64,000 nucleotides of DNA from Planctomycetaceae bacterium (GTDB lineage: Bacteria > Planctomycetota > Planctomycetia > Planctomycetales > Planctomycetaceae), in assembly GCA_021732845.1 (NCBI GenBank), contig JAKFUF010000077.1, forward strand, positions 62,001 to 126,000, given 5' to 3'. The position numbers and the translations under genes were made by a program. Of the stretch, positions 10,809 to 20,100 are shown piece by piece (positions within the stretch are counted from its first letter, which is position 1; each line of letters starts with the position of its first letter). The notes under the pieces were generated by a model, which saw only the letters and a program-made list of their open reading frames with translations, searched no databases and was not told the origin of the DNA.

Positions 10809-11249
10809 ATGGCGCTCACCGGGACATATACGCGAACGCTCGACGAAAAACAGCGTGTCGCAGTGCCGAAGCGACTGTGGGAGGAGTTTGGCGAGACCGA
10901 TCTCCGCAGCCTCTACATCTCCCCCGGTACGGACAAGTCATTATCGCTCTATTCACCTCGCGGATTTGAGACGTTGACGGCTCGGATGGCGGAGCAGTCC
11001 ACCACACGGGTCGATGTGCGCAACTATTTGCGTCTCTTGTACTCACGATCAGAAAAAGTCGATCTGGACGGCCAGGGGCGAATTCGCATCCCCGAACGAC
11101 TGGTCGAGTTTGGCAGCCTGCAGCGCGACATCGTGCTGCTGGGTGTGCATGACCACGCAGAGATTTGGGATGCCGGCGCCTGGGAGCAATTCCTGGCGAA
11201 GAACAGCGCGGAATTCGATGAAATGGCCTCCCGGGCCTTCAATCCCTAA
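10809..11249 (+). CDS. mraZ: MraZ, transcriptional repressor of division/cell-wall genes
   Basis: A 146-aa protein with two SpoVT/AbrB-like halves, each with the conserved loop: DEKQRVAVPK (about 13-22) and DGQGRIRIPE (about 84-93). Length matches MraZ (about 150 aa). The ATG at 10809 is set by the family N-terminus MALTGTYTRTLD and by the operator lying just upstream. In most bacteria mraZ heads the dcw cluster; here rsmH, ftsL, ftsI and mur genes are absent and the next gene is convergent. Planctomycetes lack FtsZ, so its regulon must differ. It most likely autoregulates. Confidence 0.95.
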   Translation: MALTGTYTRTLDEKQRVAVPKRLWEEFGETDLRSLYISPGTDKSLSLYSPRGFETLTARMAEQSTTRVDVRNYLRLLYSRSEKVDLDGQGRIRIPERLVEFGSLQRDIVLLGVHDHAEIWDAGAWEQFLAKNSAEFDEMASRAFNP

Positions 11250-11382
11250 CGATTGAAGCCGGGAGATGGCGACGCACTCAGTGTGGACTCGTGCACCGCT
11301 GGCACCGGAGCGCGATACAGGTGGCACGGAAGCCGCCCAGGAAGGCGATGTTGACCGCGTGTCGGTCGCATCGTGATTGCCT

Positions 11383-11417
11383 TGCCCAATGGGGTGGAAA
11401 GGATTCCACCCCGGGCA
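11383..11417 (+). terminator. Strong hairpin after mraZ
   Basis: GGGGTGGAA-AGGA-TTCCACCCC (11391-11412) is a perfect 9-bp stem, extended outward by TGCCC/GGGCA after a 3-nt bulge. It lies 135 nt after the mraZ stop and about 75 nt before the end of the convergent gene. No clear T-run follows (GGTAATCCCTCTTATTC), so it may be a bidirectional stop or an RNA-stability element. Confidence 0.5.
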
Positions 11418-11493
11418 GGTAATCCCTCTTATTCTTATGGTTAACTCTCGTTGCTTCTCAATTCGTTTGATCTGGTTTCGAACCACTCACCTT

Positions 11494-12051
11494 TTAGCAT
11501 GAAGTGAGTTGCACGAAGCGGAACAAGGAGAGACAAGCTTCGTCATCTTTCCAACCGTAAGTCCCGTGTTCTAACCCGTAAGTTCCGGGGTCAAGTCGGA
11601 CCTCAAACCAGTCTGGCTTTCGTCCTGCCCCGCCATGATCACAGGCGTTGAGCAGCACAAATTCCGAATCCTCCGTAATCCAAACCAACTCTCGCTCCCA
11701 CTCAACCTGCTTGAGCTTTGCCAGATCGGGAAGTCGTCCGCCGTTGATGACCATCCTTTCTTCTTCCCACCAGCCAAGAGAGTCCAGTGTTGTTCCAATG
11801 ACCATCCCCTGACCCTTGCCAACTGGGATCAGTGCGAAAGCTTTGGCACCAATCGCGGCGCACGCCCGATCGTAATCCGTCTTTGGGTTTTCAAAGTCAA
11901 AATCTGAGCAGATGCGATACGCTTGCCCATCCACTTCCAGGTCAGGGCTTAAATTTTGGGTTGGCAAAAAGAACCCCTGCCAGTGCCTCAAAACATTCTG
12001 CGACAGCAGAATTGGTGCGGCGCCAGAATAATCTTCGAATCGAGGCGTCAT
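11494..12051 (-). CDS. Imm21-like immunity protein
   Basis: A 185-aa soluble protein. The N-terminal pattern APILLSQNVLRHWQG, followed by TDYDRACAAIGAKAFALIPV and a residue run ending MVIGTT, resembles the Imm21 family, which protects against polymorphic toxins. The rest is acidic and Trp-rich, as is common in immunity proteins. No toxin gene, Rhs/PT-HINT domain or secretion gene is nearby, so it appears as an orphan. ATG at 12051 is chosen because residues encoded upstream (to 12192) overlap the next gene and lack family character. GC is lower than its neighbours. Family assignment is by recall, not by search. Confidence 0.6.
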   Translation of the reverse strand: MTPRFEDYSGAAPILLSQNVLRHWQGFFLPTQNLSPDLEVDGQAYRICSDFDFENPKTDYDRACAAIGAKAFALIPVGKGQGMVIGTTLDSLGWWEEERMVINGGRLPDLAKLKQVEWERELVWITEDSEFVLLNACDHGGAGRKPDWFEVRLDPGTYGLEHGTYGWKDDEACLSLFRFVQLTSC

Positions 12052-12113
12052 GATCCTGGACTCGCCAAAGATGCTGCGACGATCCCTTGGGCGGATGTAT
12101 TCTGAGAAGTGAC

Positions 12114-12542
12114 TCAGGCTGGTGGCGTGGCAACCGTCACCATCCACGCCAGTCCGAAGCGATCGGTCAGCATCCCAAATTTGGGCGACCAAAACGTCTT
12201 GCCCATCGGCAGGTCGATCTTCCCGCCTTCGGCCAGCGCGGCAAATGCCCTGTCAGCCTCAGCTTCAGTGGACACGGCCAGAGACAGCTTGAAGCTGTTG
12301 AATCCCGGCCCTTCGCCACATCCGTCCGACGCCATCAGTGCGGTCGCACCGATGTGAAACGAGGCGTGCATGACCTTGTCTTCGAAGCCTGCCTGCAGCA
12401 TCCCCGGAGGTGTGGGATCCGGGCTGTCCTTGAACCGCATCAGCATGTCGACCTGCGCGCCGATTGTTGTGCGGTAAAACTCGAGGGCCTCCTCGCACCG
12501 GCCATTGAAAAACAAATACGCCTGAACCTGCGCCGCCGCCAT
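12114..12542 (-). CDS. VOC superfamily protein, PhnB/YjdN type
   Basis: A 142-aa protein with the PhnB-like layout: AYLFFNGRCEEALEFYR at the start, a long loop, HASFHIGATALMASDG in the middle and FWSPKFGMLTDRFGLAWMV at the end. Members share the glyoxalase/dioxygenase fold but have no agreed activity. ATG at 12542 has AAGGA 7 nt upstream; an ATG five codons earlier (12557) is possible. Confidence 0.88.
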   Translation of the reverse strand: MAAAQVQAYLFFNGRCEEALEFYRTTIGAQVDMLMRFKDSPDPTPPGMLQAGFEDKVMHASFHIGATALMASDGCGEGPGFNSFKLSLAVSTEAEADRAFAALAEGGKIDLPMGKTFWSPKFGMLTDRFGLAWMVTVATPPA

Positions 12543-12633
12543 CGTGAATTCCTTCATACTGACAGATGTCTGAGACCCAAAAACCGAGGCAAGGGGATGA
12601 TCCGTCGAAACTGTGGGGTCTGCGAAGATGAAA

Positions 12634-12707
<74 letters not shown>

Positions 12708-12941
12708 AAGCTGTTCAGTGCGAAGCGGCTTGCGTCGATGTATGCAAAGGTTCAAAGGGTTCGTGAACTGGGTTTGCGATCCCCGAGACGGGTGTCCGCT
12801 CGGGAACTGCATCATGGCGAAGGGGTGGAAGCCAATCAAGCGGCGTCGCCATTTCAGCCATCAATGGCCATGGGACACGGCAAACCTGGAAAGGTTTCAC
12901 GATTTCAGCAATCGGAAGTCCCAGGTGGCGACGCGCGCAGG

Positions 12942-13838
12942 TTAAGTGGGCACGGTGGAAATCTGTTGTGCCACCGTATGCCACGCCAGCAGGGTGTCGC
13001 GCGTGGCGGCGACGTCATGTACGCGAATGATGTCGGCGTGCTGTTGGGCCAGGGCGACGGATACGCCGGCGGTTCCGTAGGAGCGTTCGTCCAAAGGACG
13101 CTTGAGAATCGACTTGAGAAACCGCTTGCGGGAATGACCGATGCAGACCGGACGCCCCACGGCGCGCAGCGCGCCGAGATGCGAGAGCAAGGCGAGGTTG
13201 TGCTCGGCCGTCTTGCCAAAGCCGATTCCCGGGTCGAGGCAAACGCGCTGCGGTTCAATTCCCCGTTCCGCCAGTTCGTCCAGCCTGCGGGACAGCCATT
13301 CAATGACTTCCGTCACGACATCATCATAGGCTGGCGCGGCCTGCATGGTTTGGGGCGTGCCCTGAATATGCATGCACACCACTCCGGCGTCGGAGCCAGC
13401 ACAGACCCGCACCATGTCGGGGTCGAAGGTTAAACCGGAGATGTCATTGACGATGGTGGCTCCCGAGGCCAGGGCGGCGACAGCCACGCGAGCCTTGGTG
13501 GTATCTATGGAGAGCGGTACCGAAACCTGCCGTGACAGCTCTCGAATCACGGGGATCACCCGGCGGAGTTCTTCGACTTCGTCGACAGGTTCGGCGCCGG
13601 GACGCGTCGACTCGCCGCCAATGTCGAGAATGTCCGCCCCTTGAGCCACGAGTTCGCGGGCATGCGCCAGGGCCTTGTCCAATTCGATGAATGAACCGCC
13701 ATCGGAAAAGCTGTCCGGGGTGACATTCACGATGCCCATGATCAACGGGAATCGTCCCGTGATGAGTTCCGCATTCGCCAGGCGCCAGGTGCGAGTGATC
13801 TCGGGTTGGTTCGCGGCGGAATCAAGCGGCGGCGTCAT
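12942..13838 (-). CDS. folP: Dihydropteroate synthase
   Basis: A 298-aa TIM-barrel enzyme that joins p-aminobenzoate to the pterin diphosphate. Motifs are complete: MGIVNVTPDSFSDGG near the N-terminus, DIGGESTRPGA (about 80), SIDTTKA (about 117), NDISGL (about 138), DPGIGFGKT (about 215) and the C-terminal GHSRKRF. Start ATG at 13838 fits family length; an in-frame start at 13901 would add 21 unlikely residues. It lies 230 nt from the tRNA, in which interval nothing else is visible. Relevant to folate and possibly to tetrahydromethanopterin balance (see the beta-RFAP synthase gene at 33.4 kb). Confidence 0.96.
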   Translation of the reverse strand: MTPPLDSAANQPEITRTWRLANAELITGRFPLIMGIVNVTPDSFSDGGSFIELDKALAHARELVAQGADILDIGGESTRPGAEPVDEVEELRRVIPVIRELSRQVSVPLSIDTTKARVAVAALASGATIVNDISGLTFDPDMVRVCAGSDAGVVCMHIQGTPQTMQAAPAYDDVVTEVIEWLSRRLDELAERGIEPQRVCLDPGIGFGKTAEHNLALLSHLGALRAVGRPVCIGHSRKRFLKSILKRPLDERSYGTAGVSVALAQQHADIIRVHDVAATRDTLLAWHTVAQQISTVPT

Positions 13839-13883
13839 AGTCGGTAAAGTCCCTGCATCAGGAAAAGTTTTTGCCTGCGTCGT

Positions 13884-13911
13884 TTGACATCCAACAATCA
13901 ACTGGTATTCT
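13884..13911 (+). promoter_or_regulatory. Strong sigma-70-type promoter for the Cys-rich gene
   Basis: TTGACA at 13884-13889, 16-nt spacer, TATTCT at 13906-13911, on the plus strand 130 nt before the Cys-rich protein gene. Both hexamers are close to consensus, which is unusual in this GC-rich window, and suggests high expression. It is divergent to folP. Confidence 0.65.
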
Positions 13912-14041
13912 AGCTCCCGCGATCGGCAGATCCCCTCAAGACTCTCTATTTCAACATGCGTGGCGCTTTTGCCAATTGAGCATTATGCTCACCCGGAAAC
14001 TGCGTTGGAACGCAGGCGAACCTACTTCTTCGGAGACACTG

Positions 14042-14446
14042 ATGAATCGTTTGATGTTTGTGGTGGCGGCGATTGTGGCTGTCATGGCTGTGACGATGAG
14101 CGACACCCGCGTTCAGGCTGGCTGGGGCAACTGCAATTCCTGCAGCATCTCCGCCTGTGATTCCTGTGGCTCGTGTGGCGGTGGATGGTGTGGCAAGGTG
14201 AAGCGCGTGAAGCACCGTCGGAACTGCTGCAACACCTGCAACGCCGCACCAACCTGCTGTGCAGCTCCGGCTCCCTGCTGTGTTGCTGCTCCGGCTCCCT
14301 GCTGCGTTGCCGCGCCGGCTCCCTGCTGCGTCGCCGCGCCAGTTTGCTGTGCACCCGCTCCGGCCCCAGTTTCCTGCTGTGCTCCCGTGGCGACTTGCTG
14401 CAAGCCAGCACGCCGTCACTGTGCTCAGACTGTCTGCTGCAATTGA
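14042..14446 (+). CDS. Exported Cys-pair-rich protein 1
   Basis: A 134-aa protein with signal peptide (MNRLMFVVAAIVAVMAVTMS, cleavage near VQA-GWG). The mature part has over 25 Cys, first as CNSC/CDSCGSC groups, then a basic stretch KVKRVKHRR, then regular CC pairs spaced by Ala/Pro/Val (four near-identical units of type CCVAAPAP). At DNA level these units are imperfect 24-bp direct repeats. Start is set by the signal peptide and by similarity to the next gene. Proteins of this kind are frequent in planctomycetes; function unknown (metal binding or a disulfide-linked surface structure are possibilities). Confidence 0.82.
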   Translation: MNRLMFVVAAIVAVMAVTMSDTRVQAGWGNCNSCSISACDSCGSCGGGWCGKVKRVKHRRNCCNTCNAAPTCCAAPAPCCVAAPAPCCVAAPAPCCVAAPVCCAPAPAPVSCCAPVATCCKPARRHCAQTVCCN

Positions 14447-14519
14447 TCCCGTGAATCTGTCGCGTTCCGCGGCAATGTGAGTACACCGAAATCTTCCAAT
14501 TCGGTTCATAATGGTGGCA

Positions 14520-14564
14520 AAAACCGGAACAGGGGCGATCAGTCGATCACTTCTGTCCGGTTTT
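14520..14564 (+). terminator. Terminator hairpin between the two Cys-rich genes
   Basis: AAAACCGGAACAG at 14520-14532 pairs with CTGTCCGGTTTT at 14553-14564 (one bulged A), with inner GATC/GATC pairing in the loop. It ends in TTTT. It lies 73 nt after the stop of the first Cys-rich gene and would separate the two transcripts or give partial read-through. Confidence 0.65.
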
Positions 14565-14633
14565 GCGTCAATCGCAGGCCGCCACATGGAAGTCGTTGGA
14601 GAATGAACGTCCCATAACCCAGGAGTTACGTCA

Positions 14634-15017
14634 ATGAATCGTTTGATGGTTGTGTGTGCAGCAGTTGCCATGGCTCTGGCAGTGACCACCTCCGCTGAAG
14701 CTGGCAAGTGCTGCAAAGTCCGTCGTAGCAAAACCTGCTGCGGTGCCCAAGCGAGCTGCTGCGCTCCCGCTGCAAGCTGCTGTGCCCCAGCCGCTCCGAC
14801 CTGCTGCGCTCCAGTCGCGAGCTGCTGCCAGACCAACGCCTGTGGCGCTCAGGCCACCTGCTGCGGTGCCGCTCCTTGCGCTGGCGGTGCCTGCGACAAG
14901 CCAGAGATGGCTCCCGCTGCTGCACCTGGCGTCATCGAAGCCCCGAAAGTCGAAGCCGCTCCGGCACCGAAGGACGACGCTCCGGCTGCCGCGCCTGAAG
15001 CTGCTCCGAAGGCCTGA
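14634..15017 (+). CDS. Exported Cys-pair-rich protein 2
   Basis: A 127-aa paralogue of the preceding protein. Signal peptide MNRLMVVCAAVAMALAVTTS with cleavage near AEA-GKC. Mature part: KCCKVRRSKTCC, then repeated CC pairs spaced by Ala/Pro/Ser/Gln (CCAPAAS, CCAPAAP, CCAPVAS), then a Cys-free acidic Ala/Pro/Lys tail of about 40 residues that protein 1 lacks. AGGAG lies 8 nt before the ATG. The shared MNRLM start and Cys-pair architecture show tandem duplication followed by divergence. Function unknown. Confidence 0.85.
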   Translation: MNRLMVVCAAVAMALAVTTSAEAGKCCKVRRSKTCCGAQASCCAPAASCCAPAAPTCCAPVASCCQTNACGAQATCCGAAPCAGGACDKPEMAPAAAPGVIEAPKVEAAPAPKDDAPAAAPEAAPKA

Positions 15018-15063
15018 TTTCGACCGCCTTTGGGCGGGAGAAATGCGAGCAGACCAAAATCGG

Positions 15064-15099
15064 ACAACGCCATGTTCCTTGGAACTTGGCGTTGTTTTT
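15064..15099 (+). terminator. Rho-independent terminator after Cys-rich gene 2
   Basis: ACAACGCCA (15064-15072) pairs with TGGCGTTGT (15087-15095), and inside it GTTC pairs with GAAC; TTTTT ends the structure at 15099. It is a canonical intrinsic terminator 46 nt after the stop codon. Confidence 0.85.
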
Positions 15100-15273
15100 A
15101 TTTGGCCGCAGGATGATCGATGTGTCCGACAAAAGCTAGGGTTGATGTTGATTCAATTACCTCGGCATGAAATTTACTTACTTCACCGCTGAGCGATCAG
15201 AACGGCTCTGCGGAGTTCCCGATGCGGCCCCGACGTTGCTTGAGTCAAAGTCATATCGGTCGTCCTCGCGCGG

Positions 15274-15376
15274 TTTCGTGTTCTTCGTGCCTTTCGTGGT
15301 TATTCCTTCACGGAATGATGGTCGAGATTTCGTTCACTTGGTGAACTGAACCACGAAAGGCACGAAGAACACGAAA
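15274..15376. repeat. Perfect 28-bp inverted repeat of the CACGAA family
   Basis: Positions 15274-15301 are the exact reverse complement of 15349-15376 (right arm begins AACCACGAAAGGCACGAAG). Within each arm CACGAA recurs every 9-10 nt. The spacer is 47 nt. The surrounding gene-free stretch 15104-15658 holds no other feature I can support. Related elements are at 37281-37383 and 61785-61897, with a lone arm near 36812-36833. Confidence 0.85.
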
Positions 15377-15658
15377 GGTCGAACCGCGAGTCACACAATC
15401 TTCCTCGAATGAGAAAGCGCCGAGTTCAGGTTAAAGGTTCCCGGGTCGATTTCGCCGTGCGATTCTTTCATGCCAGGGTAATAGCCACCGCAATTGTGGT
15501 TGGCATGCCCACCTGAGGATTTTTAAACAGAAGGAAACGAAGGGAACGAAGAATGATGCGTCAAAGTCGTCTCAAACTTGACGCGTCCGGGAAGATTTTT
15601 GTGGGAATCGCCGATTTGAGATTCACATCAACACCAGATCGAACTTTTGTAGGACAGG

Positions 15659-16624
15659 TCAAATCTGAGATCCTTGCCCCTGCGACTTGAACTCAATCGC
15701 CAGGTCACGCAGCTCATCAAGAGCGTGCAGGACCAATTGCCGGACGCGTTCCTTGCTGAGGCCGAGATCACCGGCAATTTCCGAGAGTGTTTGCGCAGCG
15801 CCCTGGTCATTGAGGCCGAAGCGCGCCCGCATCACTTGTTGATCGCGGGGGGCCAGCCGCGTCAGCAACTCGGTCATCCATTGCCGCTGCCGCTCGAGTT
15901 CGTGATGTGTCGCCTCGCTGCCAGCCACATGTGATGGCTGCGCCAGTTCACCATGCTCCTCCAGCCCAATCGGTTCCCCGCCGCGCGCCTGCAGGCTGAC
16001 AAAGCGTGCCAAGTGGTTGCGCACCGCCCATGTGGCGTACGTGCTGAATCGATTTCCCAACCCGACATTGAAGAGTTCGGCGGCACGGATCAGCGGCAGG
16101 TGCCCCTCGCTGACGAGTTCGTCGAATCCGTGTCGGGTGGTGACAAACTTCTTGGCGATCGCCACCAAAAGGCGCAGGTTAGCCCTCACGATTCGATTCC
16201 GAACGAGTTCGGACAGTGACAAGAACTGGCGGGCAGCCTGCTCTCTGGCGGTCTTGAGTGTCCCTGCTCCTGACGACCTGAGTCGTTCGGCACACAGCCG
16301 GAAGAAATTCATCCGCAGGAACAATTCCGCTTCTTCGGATTTTCCCAAGAGCGGAACGGTGTAAAGGCTGGCGACATAGGCTGGCAGGGCTGACGAAGGA
16401 GCCTTTGTGGAATCGCGAACGACCGGCAGCGGCCCAAGCAGTTCCTGGGAGCGCTGCGGGCACTTGAAGTCTGGGTGATCGAAGTAGGGAATTCGCTCCC
16501 CGGTGAGCGTGTGCCGCGACAGATCGGCCTCTTCGAGTGTCATCTCATGCAACCGCCGGGCGGCTTTGATCAACTCGCGAACTGGAACTTCCCGCGTCTG
16601 GGTTTTGGATTCGGTTGTCTGCAC
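15659..16624 (-). CDS. RNA polymerase sigma-70 family factor (group 2/3-like)
   Basis: A 321-aa sigma factor. Region 2 is seen at about 150-215 (RANLRLLVAIAKKF, then GHLPLIRAAELFNVGLGNRF and STYATWAVRNHL), where the usual DLxQEG is replaced by ELVSEGHLPLI. Region 4 with a helix-turn-helix lies at about 250-312 (MRARFGLND, LSEIAGDLGLSKERVRQLV). Region 3 is short. An N-terminal 90-residue extension is not recognised. GTG start at 16624 is supported by GGGAGG 9 nt upstream. It is a stand-alone gene with no anti-sigma partner visible. Likely an alternative factor redirecting polymerase in stress or stationary phase. Confidence 0.9.
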   Translation of the reverse strand: MQTTESKTQTREVPVRELIKAARRLHEMTLEEADLSRHTLTGERIPYFDHPDFKCPQRSQELLGPLPVVRDSTKAPSSALPAYVASLYTVPLLGKSEEAELFLRMNFFRLCAERLRSSGAGTLKTAREQAARQFLSLSELVRNRIVRANLRLLVAIAKKFVTTRHGFDELVSEGHLPLIRAAELFNVGLGNRFSTYATWAVRNHLARFVSLQARGGEPIGLEEHGELAQPSHVAGSEATHHELERQRQWMTELLTRLAPRDQQVMRARFGLNDQGAAQTLSEIAGDLGLSKERVRQLVLHALDELRDLAIEFKSQGQGSQI

Positions 16625-16746
16625 GGAGTGTCCTCCCGAGTCGGCGTGGCACGCTGCCTTGGGTTAGAACCGCACACACTCGGGAGCATTAACTGCAACT
16701 TTCGAACACTGCTGAGATGTTCAGCCCAGACGAAAGCCTGCCTGTT

Positions 16747-16980
16747 TTAGCGGATCTTGGAAAAAGCCTTCGACAGGAGTTCAATCTCCTCAGGAGTCCA
16801 ATTTCGACACTGTGCGAAAGAAATTTCCGGATTGTGCTTCCGGGCAAGGGCAATGGCGACTGCCTCCGCCGTCAGATTCTCTGGATCGCCGAGCGTCTCC
16901 AGAAATGCGTCGAGCTGAGGCTTGTTCATCCTGCCGCTCTGAATAAGTTTTTTGATGAACCGACGGAGATCTGGTTTCAT
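16747..16980 (-). CDS. Small conserved-looking basic protein, unknown
   Basis: A 77-aa soluble, mostly helical protein (MKPDLRRFIKKLIQSGRMNK, later EEIELLSKAFSKIR). No Cys, no membrane segment. ATG at 16980 has an excellent AAGGGG 7 nt upstream, which makes it a real gene in spite of its size. It is 120 nt upstream of the sigma-factor gene on the same strand and could share its transcript. I do not recognise the family. Confidence 0.65.
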   Translation of the reverse strand: MKPDLRRFIKKLIQSGRMNKPQLDAFLETLGDPENLTAEAVAIALARKHNPEISFAQCRNWTPEEIELLSKAFSKIR

Positions 16981-17160
16981 GCGAGGCCCCTTTAAATCGC
17001 ATTGATCAACAAATAATCTCACAGCGGTCCTTCGAAATCCACACGCCACTGCGGTTTTGATCCCACTCGAAGATCACGCTGAGCCTCTGTTTCTGTGAAA
17101 ACGCGCGGATTCGTGTAGAATCGCGGCATCTTGTCCGGCACTCGATCCCCAGGTCGACAC

Positions 17161-20100
17161 ATGCGCGCGATTCCCACGGCTTTGGTGGCTGCAGTCTCTC
17201 TATTCCTCTTGGCCTTTGCCTTGGCAGCTCCGGCGCAGGATCCAAAAGCTCCGGCCACCGAAAAGGGAGCGGGGCAGCCCCCCATCCTGCTCCGCCCGCT
17301 CAACAGCGAGGGCAAGCCGCTCAACCTCGATTTCGAAGCGGGCGACCTCAGCGATTGGACAGTCGAGGGCGAAGCGTTTGCGAAACAACCGATCGAGGGC
17401 GACACGGTCGCCAAGCGGCGGCAGGACATGAAGAGCGGCCACCAGGGGAAGTATTGGCTCGGTGGCTACGAACAGCTTTTGGATGCACCGCAAGGGACGT
17501 TGACCTCGGTGCCGTTCAAAGTCACGCATCCCTGGGCGAGCTTTCTGGTTGCCGGCGGACCGCACGAGACCACCTGTGTGGAGATCGTCAGCAAGGTCGA
17601 CAACAAACTCCTGTTGCGGGCCTCCGGGCGAGAGTCGGAAGAGCTGTACCGGGTGTCCGTCGACTTGCGGGAATACATCGGCAAGGAGATCTTGATCCGC
17701 GTTGTCGACAGGCACAGCGGGCACTGGGGGCATGTCAATTTTGACGATTTCCAGTTCCACACCGACAAACCCAAGGTCGAAGCCAAGTCTGCCGGCGAAC
17801 TGCAGGAGTTCGCCGGACTGAGCCCCGACGATGCGGCGAAGGCCATGAAAGTTCCGGAAGGATTTAAGGTCACCGCCTTCGCCGGCGAACCCGATATCGT
17901 TCAGCCGATTGCCATGACGATCGACGACCGCGGCCGATTGTGGGTCGCCGAGGCTTACTCCTATCCGGTCAAGGTTCCGGCCGCCGAGGCGCGCGACCGG
18001 ATCGTGATTCTCGAAGATGCCGACAACGACGGCAAATTCGACAAGCGGACGGTGTTCGCCGAGAAGCTCAACCTCATCAGTGGCTTGGAAGTCGGCTTTG
18101 GCGGGGCCTGGGTGGGCGCTGCTCCCGAGTTATTGTTCATCCCCGACCGCAATGGCGACGACATTCCAGACAGTCCTGCCGAAGTCATCCTGGACGGTTG
18201 GGGCATGGAAGACACGCACGAGACCTTAAACTCATTCATCTGGGGGCCGGACGGGTGGCTGTACGGCTGCCACGGCGTGTTCACCAAGTCTCTCGTGGGC
18301 AGGCCTGGCACCCCTCCCGAAAATCGCAAGGAGATCAATGCCGGGATCTTTCGCTTCCACCCGACGCGGCGCGAATTCGAAGTCTTTGCCTACGGGACCA
18401 GCAACCCGTGGGGCGTTGATTTCAACGACCATGGCCAGGCCTTCCTGTCCTGCTGCGTGATTCCCCACTTGTTCCACGTCATCCAGGGCGCGCGGTACCA
18501 GCGGCAGGCCGGCGAACACATGCAGCCATACACCTACGCCGACATCCCCACCATTGCCAAACACCGGCACTGGGTGGGAAACCAATGGAACGAAGGTGAC
18601 CGGGCGAAATCGGATGCCAACGGCGGTGGCCACGCCCATGCGGGAGCGATGATCTATTTGGGCGGACGCTGGCCGCAGCAGTATCGCAACCAATTGTTCA
18701 TGAACAACATCCATGGCGCGAGGATCAATGAAGACGTGCTGCTTCGCGATGGATCCGGCTATGTGGGCGATGCGGCCCCCGACTTCTGTTACGCGAATGA
18801 CCGCTGGTCGCAGATTCTGTACTTGCGGTACGGACCCGACGGCGGCGTCTACATGATCGACTGGTACGACGCCAACCAATGCCATCACCGCAACACCGAC
18901 GGCCACGACCGCACCAACGGGCGAGTTTTCAAGATCACCTATGAGCCCAAGACTGTTGAGGAATCCGTCGTCTGGAAGCCCGTGGATCTGCAGAAACTGA
19001 GCGACCGCGAGCTGATTGAGAATCAATTGCACCCCAACGACTGGTTTGTCCGTGGCTCACGCCGCGTGCTGCAGGAACGCGCCGCCGCGGGAAAACTCGA
19101 CAAGGACACGCATCAGGCACTGACGCAACTCGCCTTCGGCCATGAAGACGAAACCCGCCGTCTGCGTGGATTGTGGGCACTGCATGTCACCAGCGGGCTG
19201 ACGGAAGAACTGCTGGACCGCGCGCTTGAACACGAAACCGAATTCGAGCGTGCCTGGGCCATCCAGTTTGCCTGTGAGAAAGGTGTCCCCTCGGACAAGA
19301 TTCTGGGGCATTTCAGCACGATGTCGCGGACCGATGTCTCGCCGGTTGTCCGGCTGTATCTGGCCAGCGCGTTGCAGCGAATTCCTGTCGACAAGCGGTG
19401 GGAAATTCTGGTCGGCTTGCTGAGCCACGGTGAGGATGCGGCCGACCATAATCTGCCGTTGATGCTCTGGTATGCGGCTGAGCCACTGGCGGTGGGTGAA
19501 CCGGTCAAGGCCCTGGAACTGGCACTGGACGGATTCGTTCCGGTGGTGAAGACCCACATGGTACGACGGCTGGCGGCAATGGGCACCCCCGAATTGCTTT
19601 CCGCGATTGTCGCCGAACTGGCCCGTCCCGGGGAACCGGGCGAACCCGAGCGGATTCTCAATGGTCTGCAGGCAGGCCTTCGCGGCAGGCGGCAGGTACC
19701 CATGCCGGCGGGTTGGGAGGCCTCCGTCGAAAAACTGAAAACCAGTGACTCGCCAGAGATCCAGCGGATGCTTGAAGGCCTGTCGGTGACGTTCGGCGAT
19801 CCGGCGGCGATTGCCCGGCTGAGAACGCGCATGGCCGACACGGCGACACCCCTGGATCAGCGGAAGGATGCGCTGGCCACGCTGCTGGCGGCAAAGGATG
19901 CGTCGCTGCTGCCATTGCTGAAGGCCTTCTTGGATCAGCCGCCAATGCGGAATGACGCGTTGCGGGCTCTCGCGGCCTACGACGATGCCGAAACGCCTTC
20001 GCTCATCTTGGGCAAGTATCCCGAGTTGACCGGCGACGAACGGCGGAGTGCCTTGAATACGCTCGCCTCCCGTGCGAGCTACGCACAGCCGATGCTGGAA

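Noticed and set aside
10809-11249. Start of a dcw division/cell-wall cluster after mraZ
   Set aside because: The next gene is convergent and unrelated; no rsmH, fts or mur gene is present.
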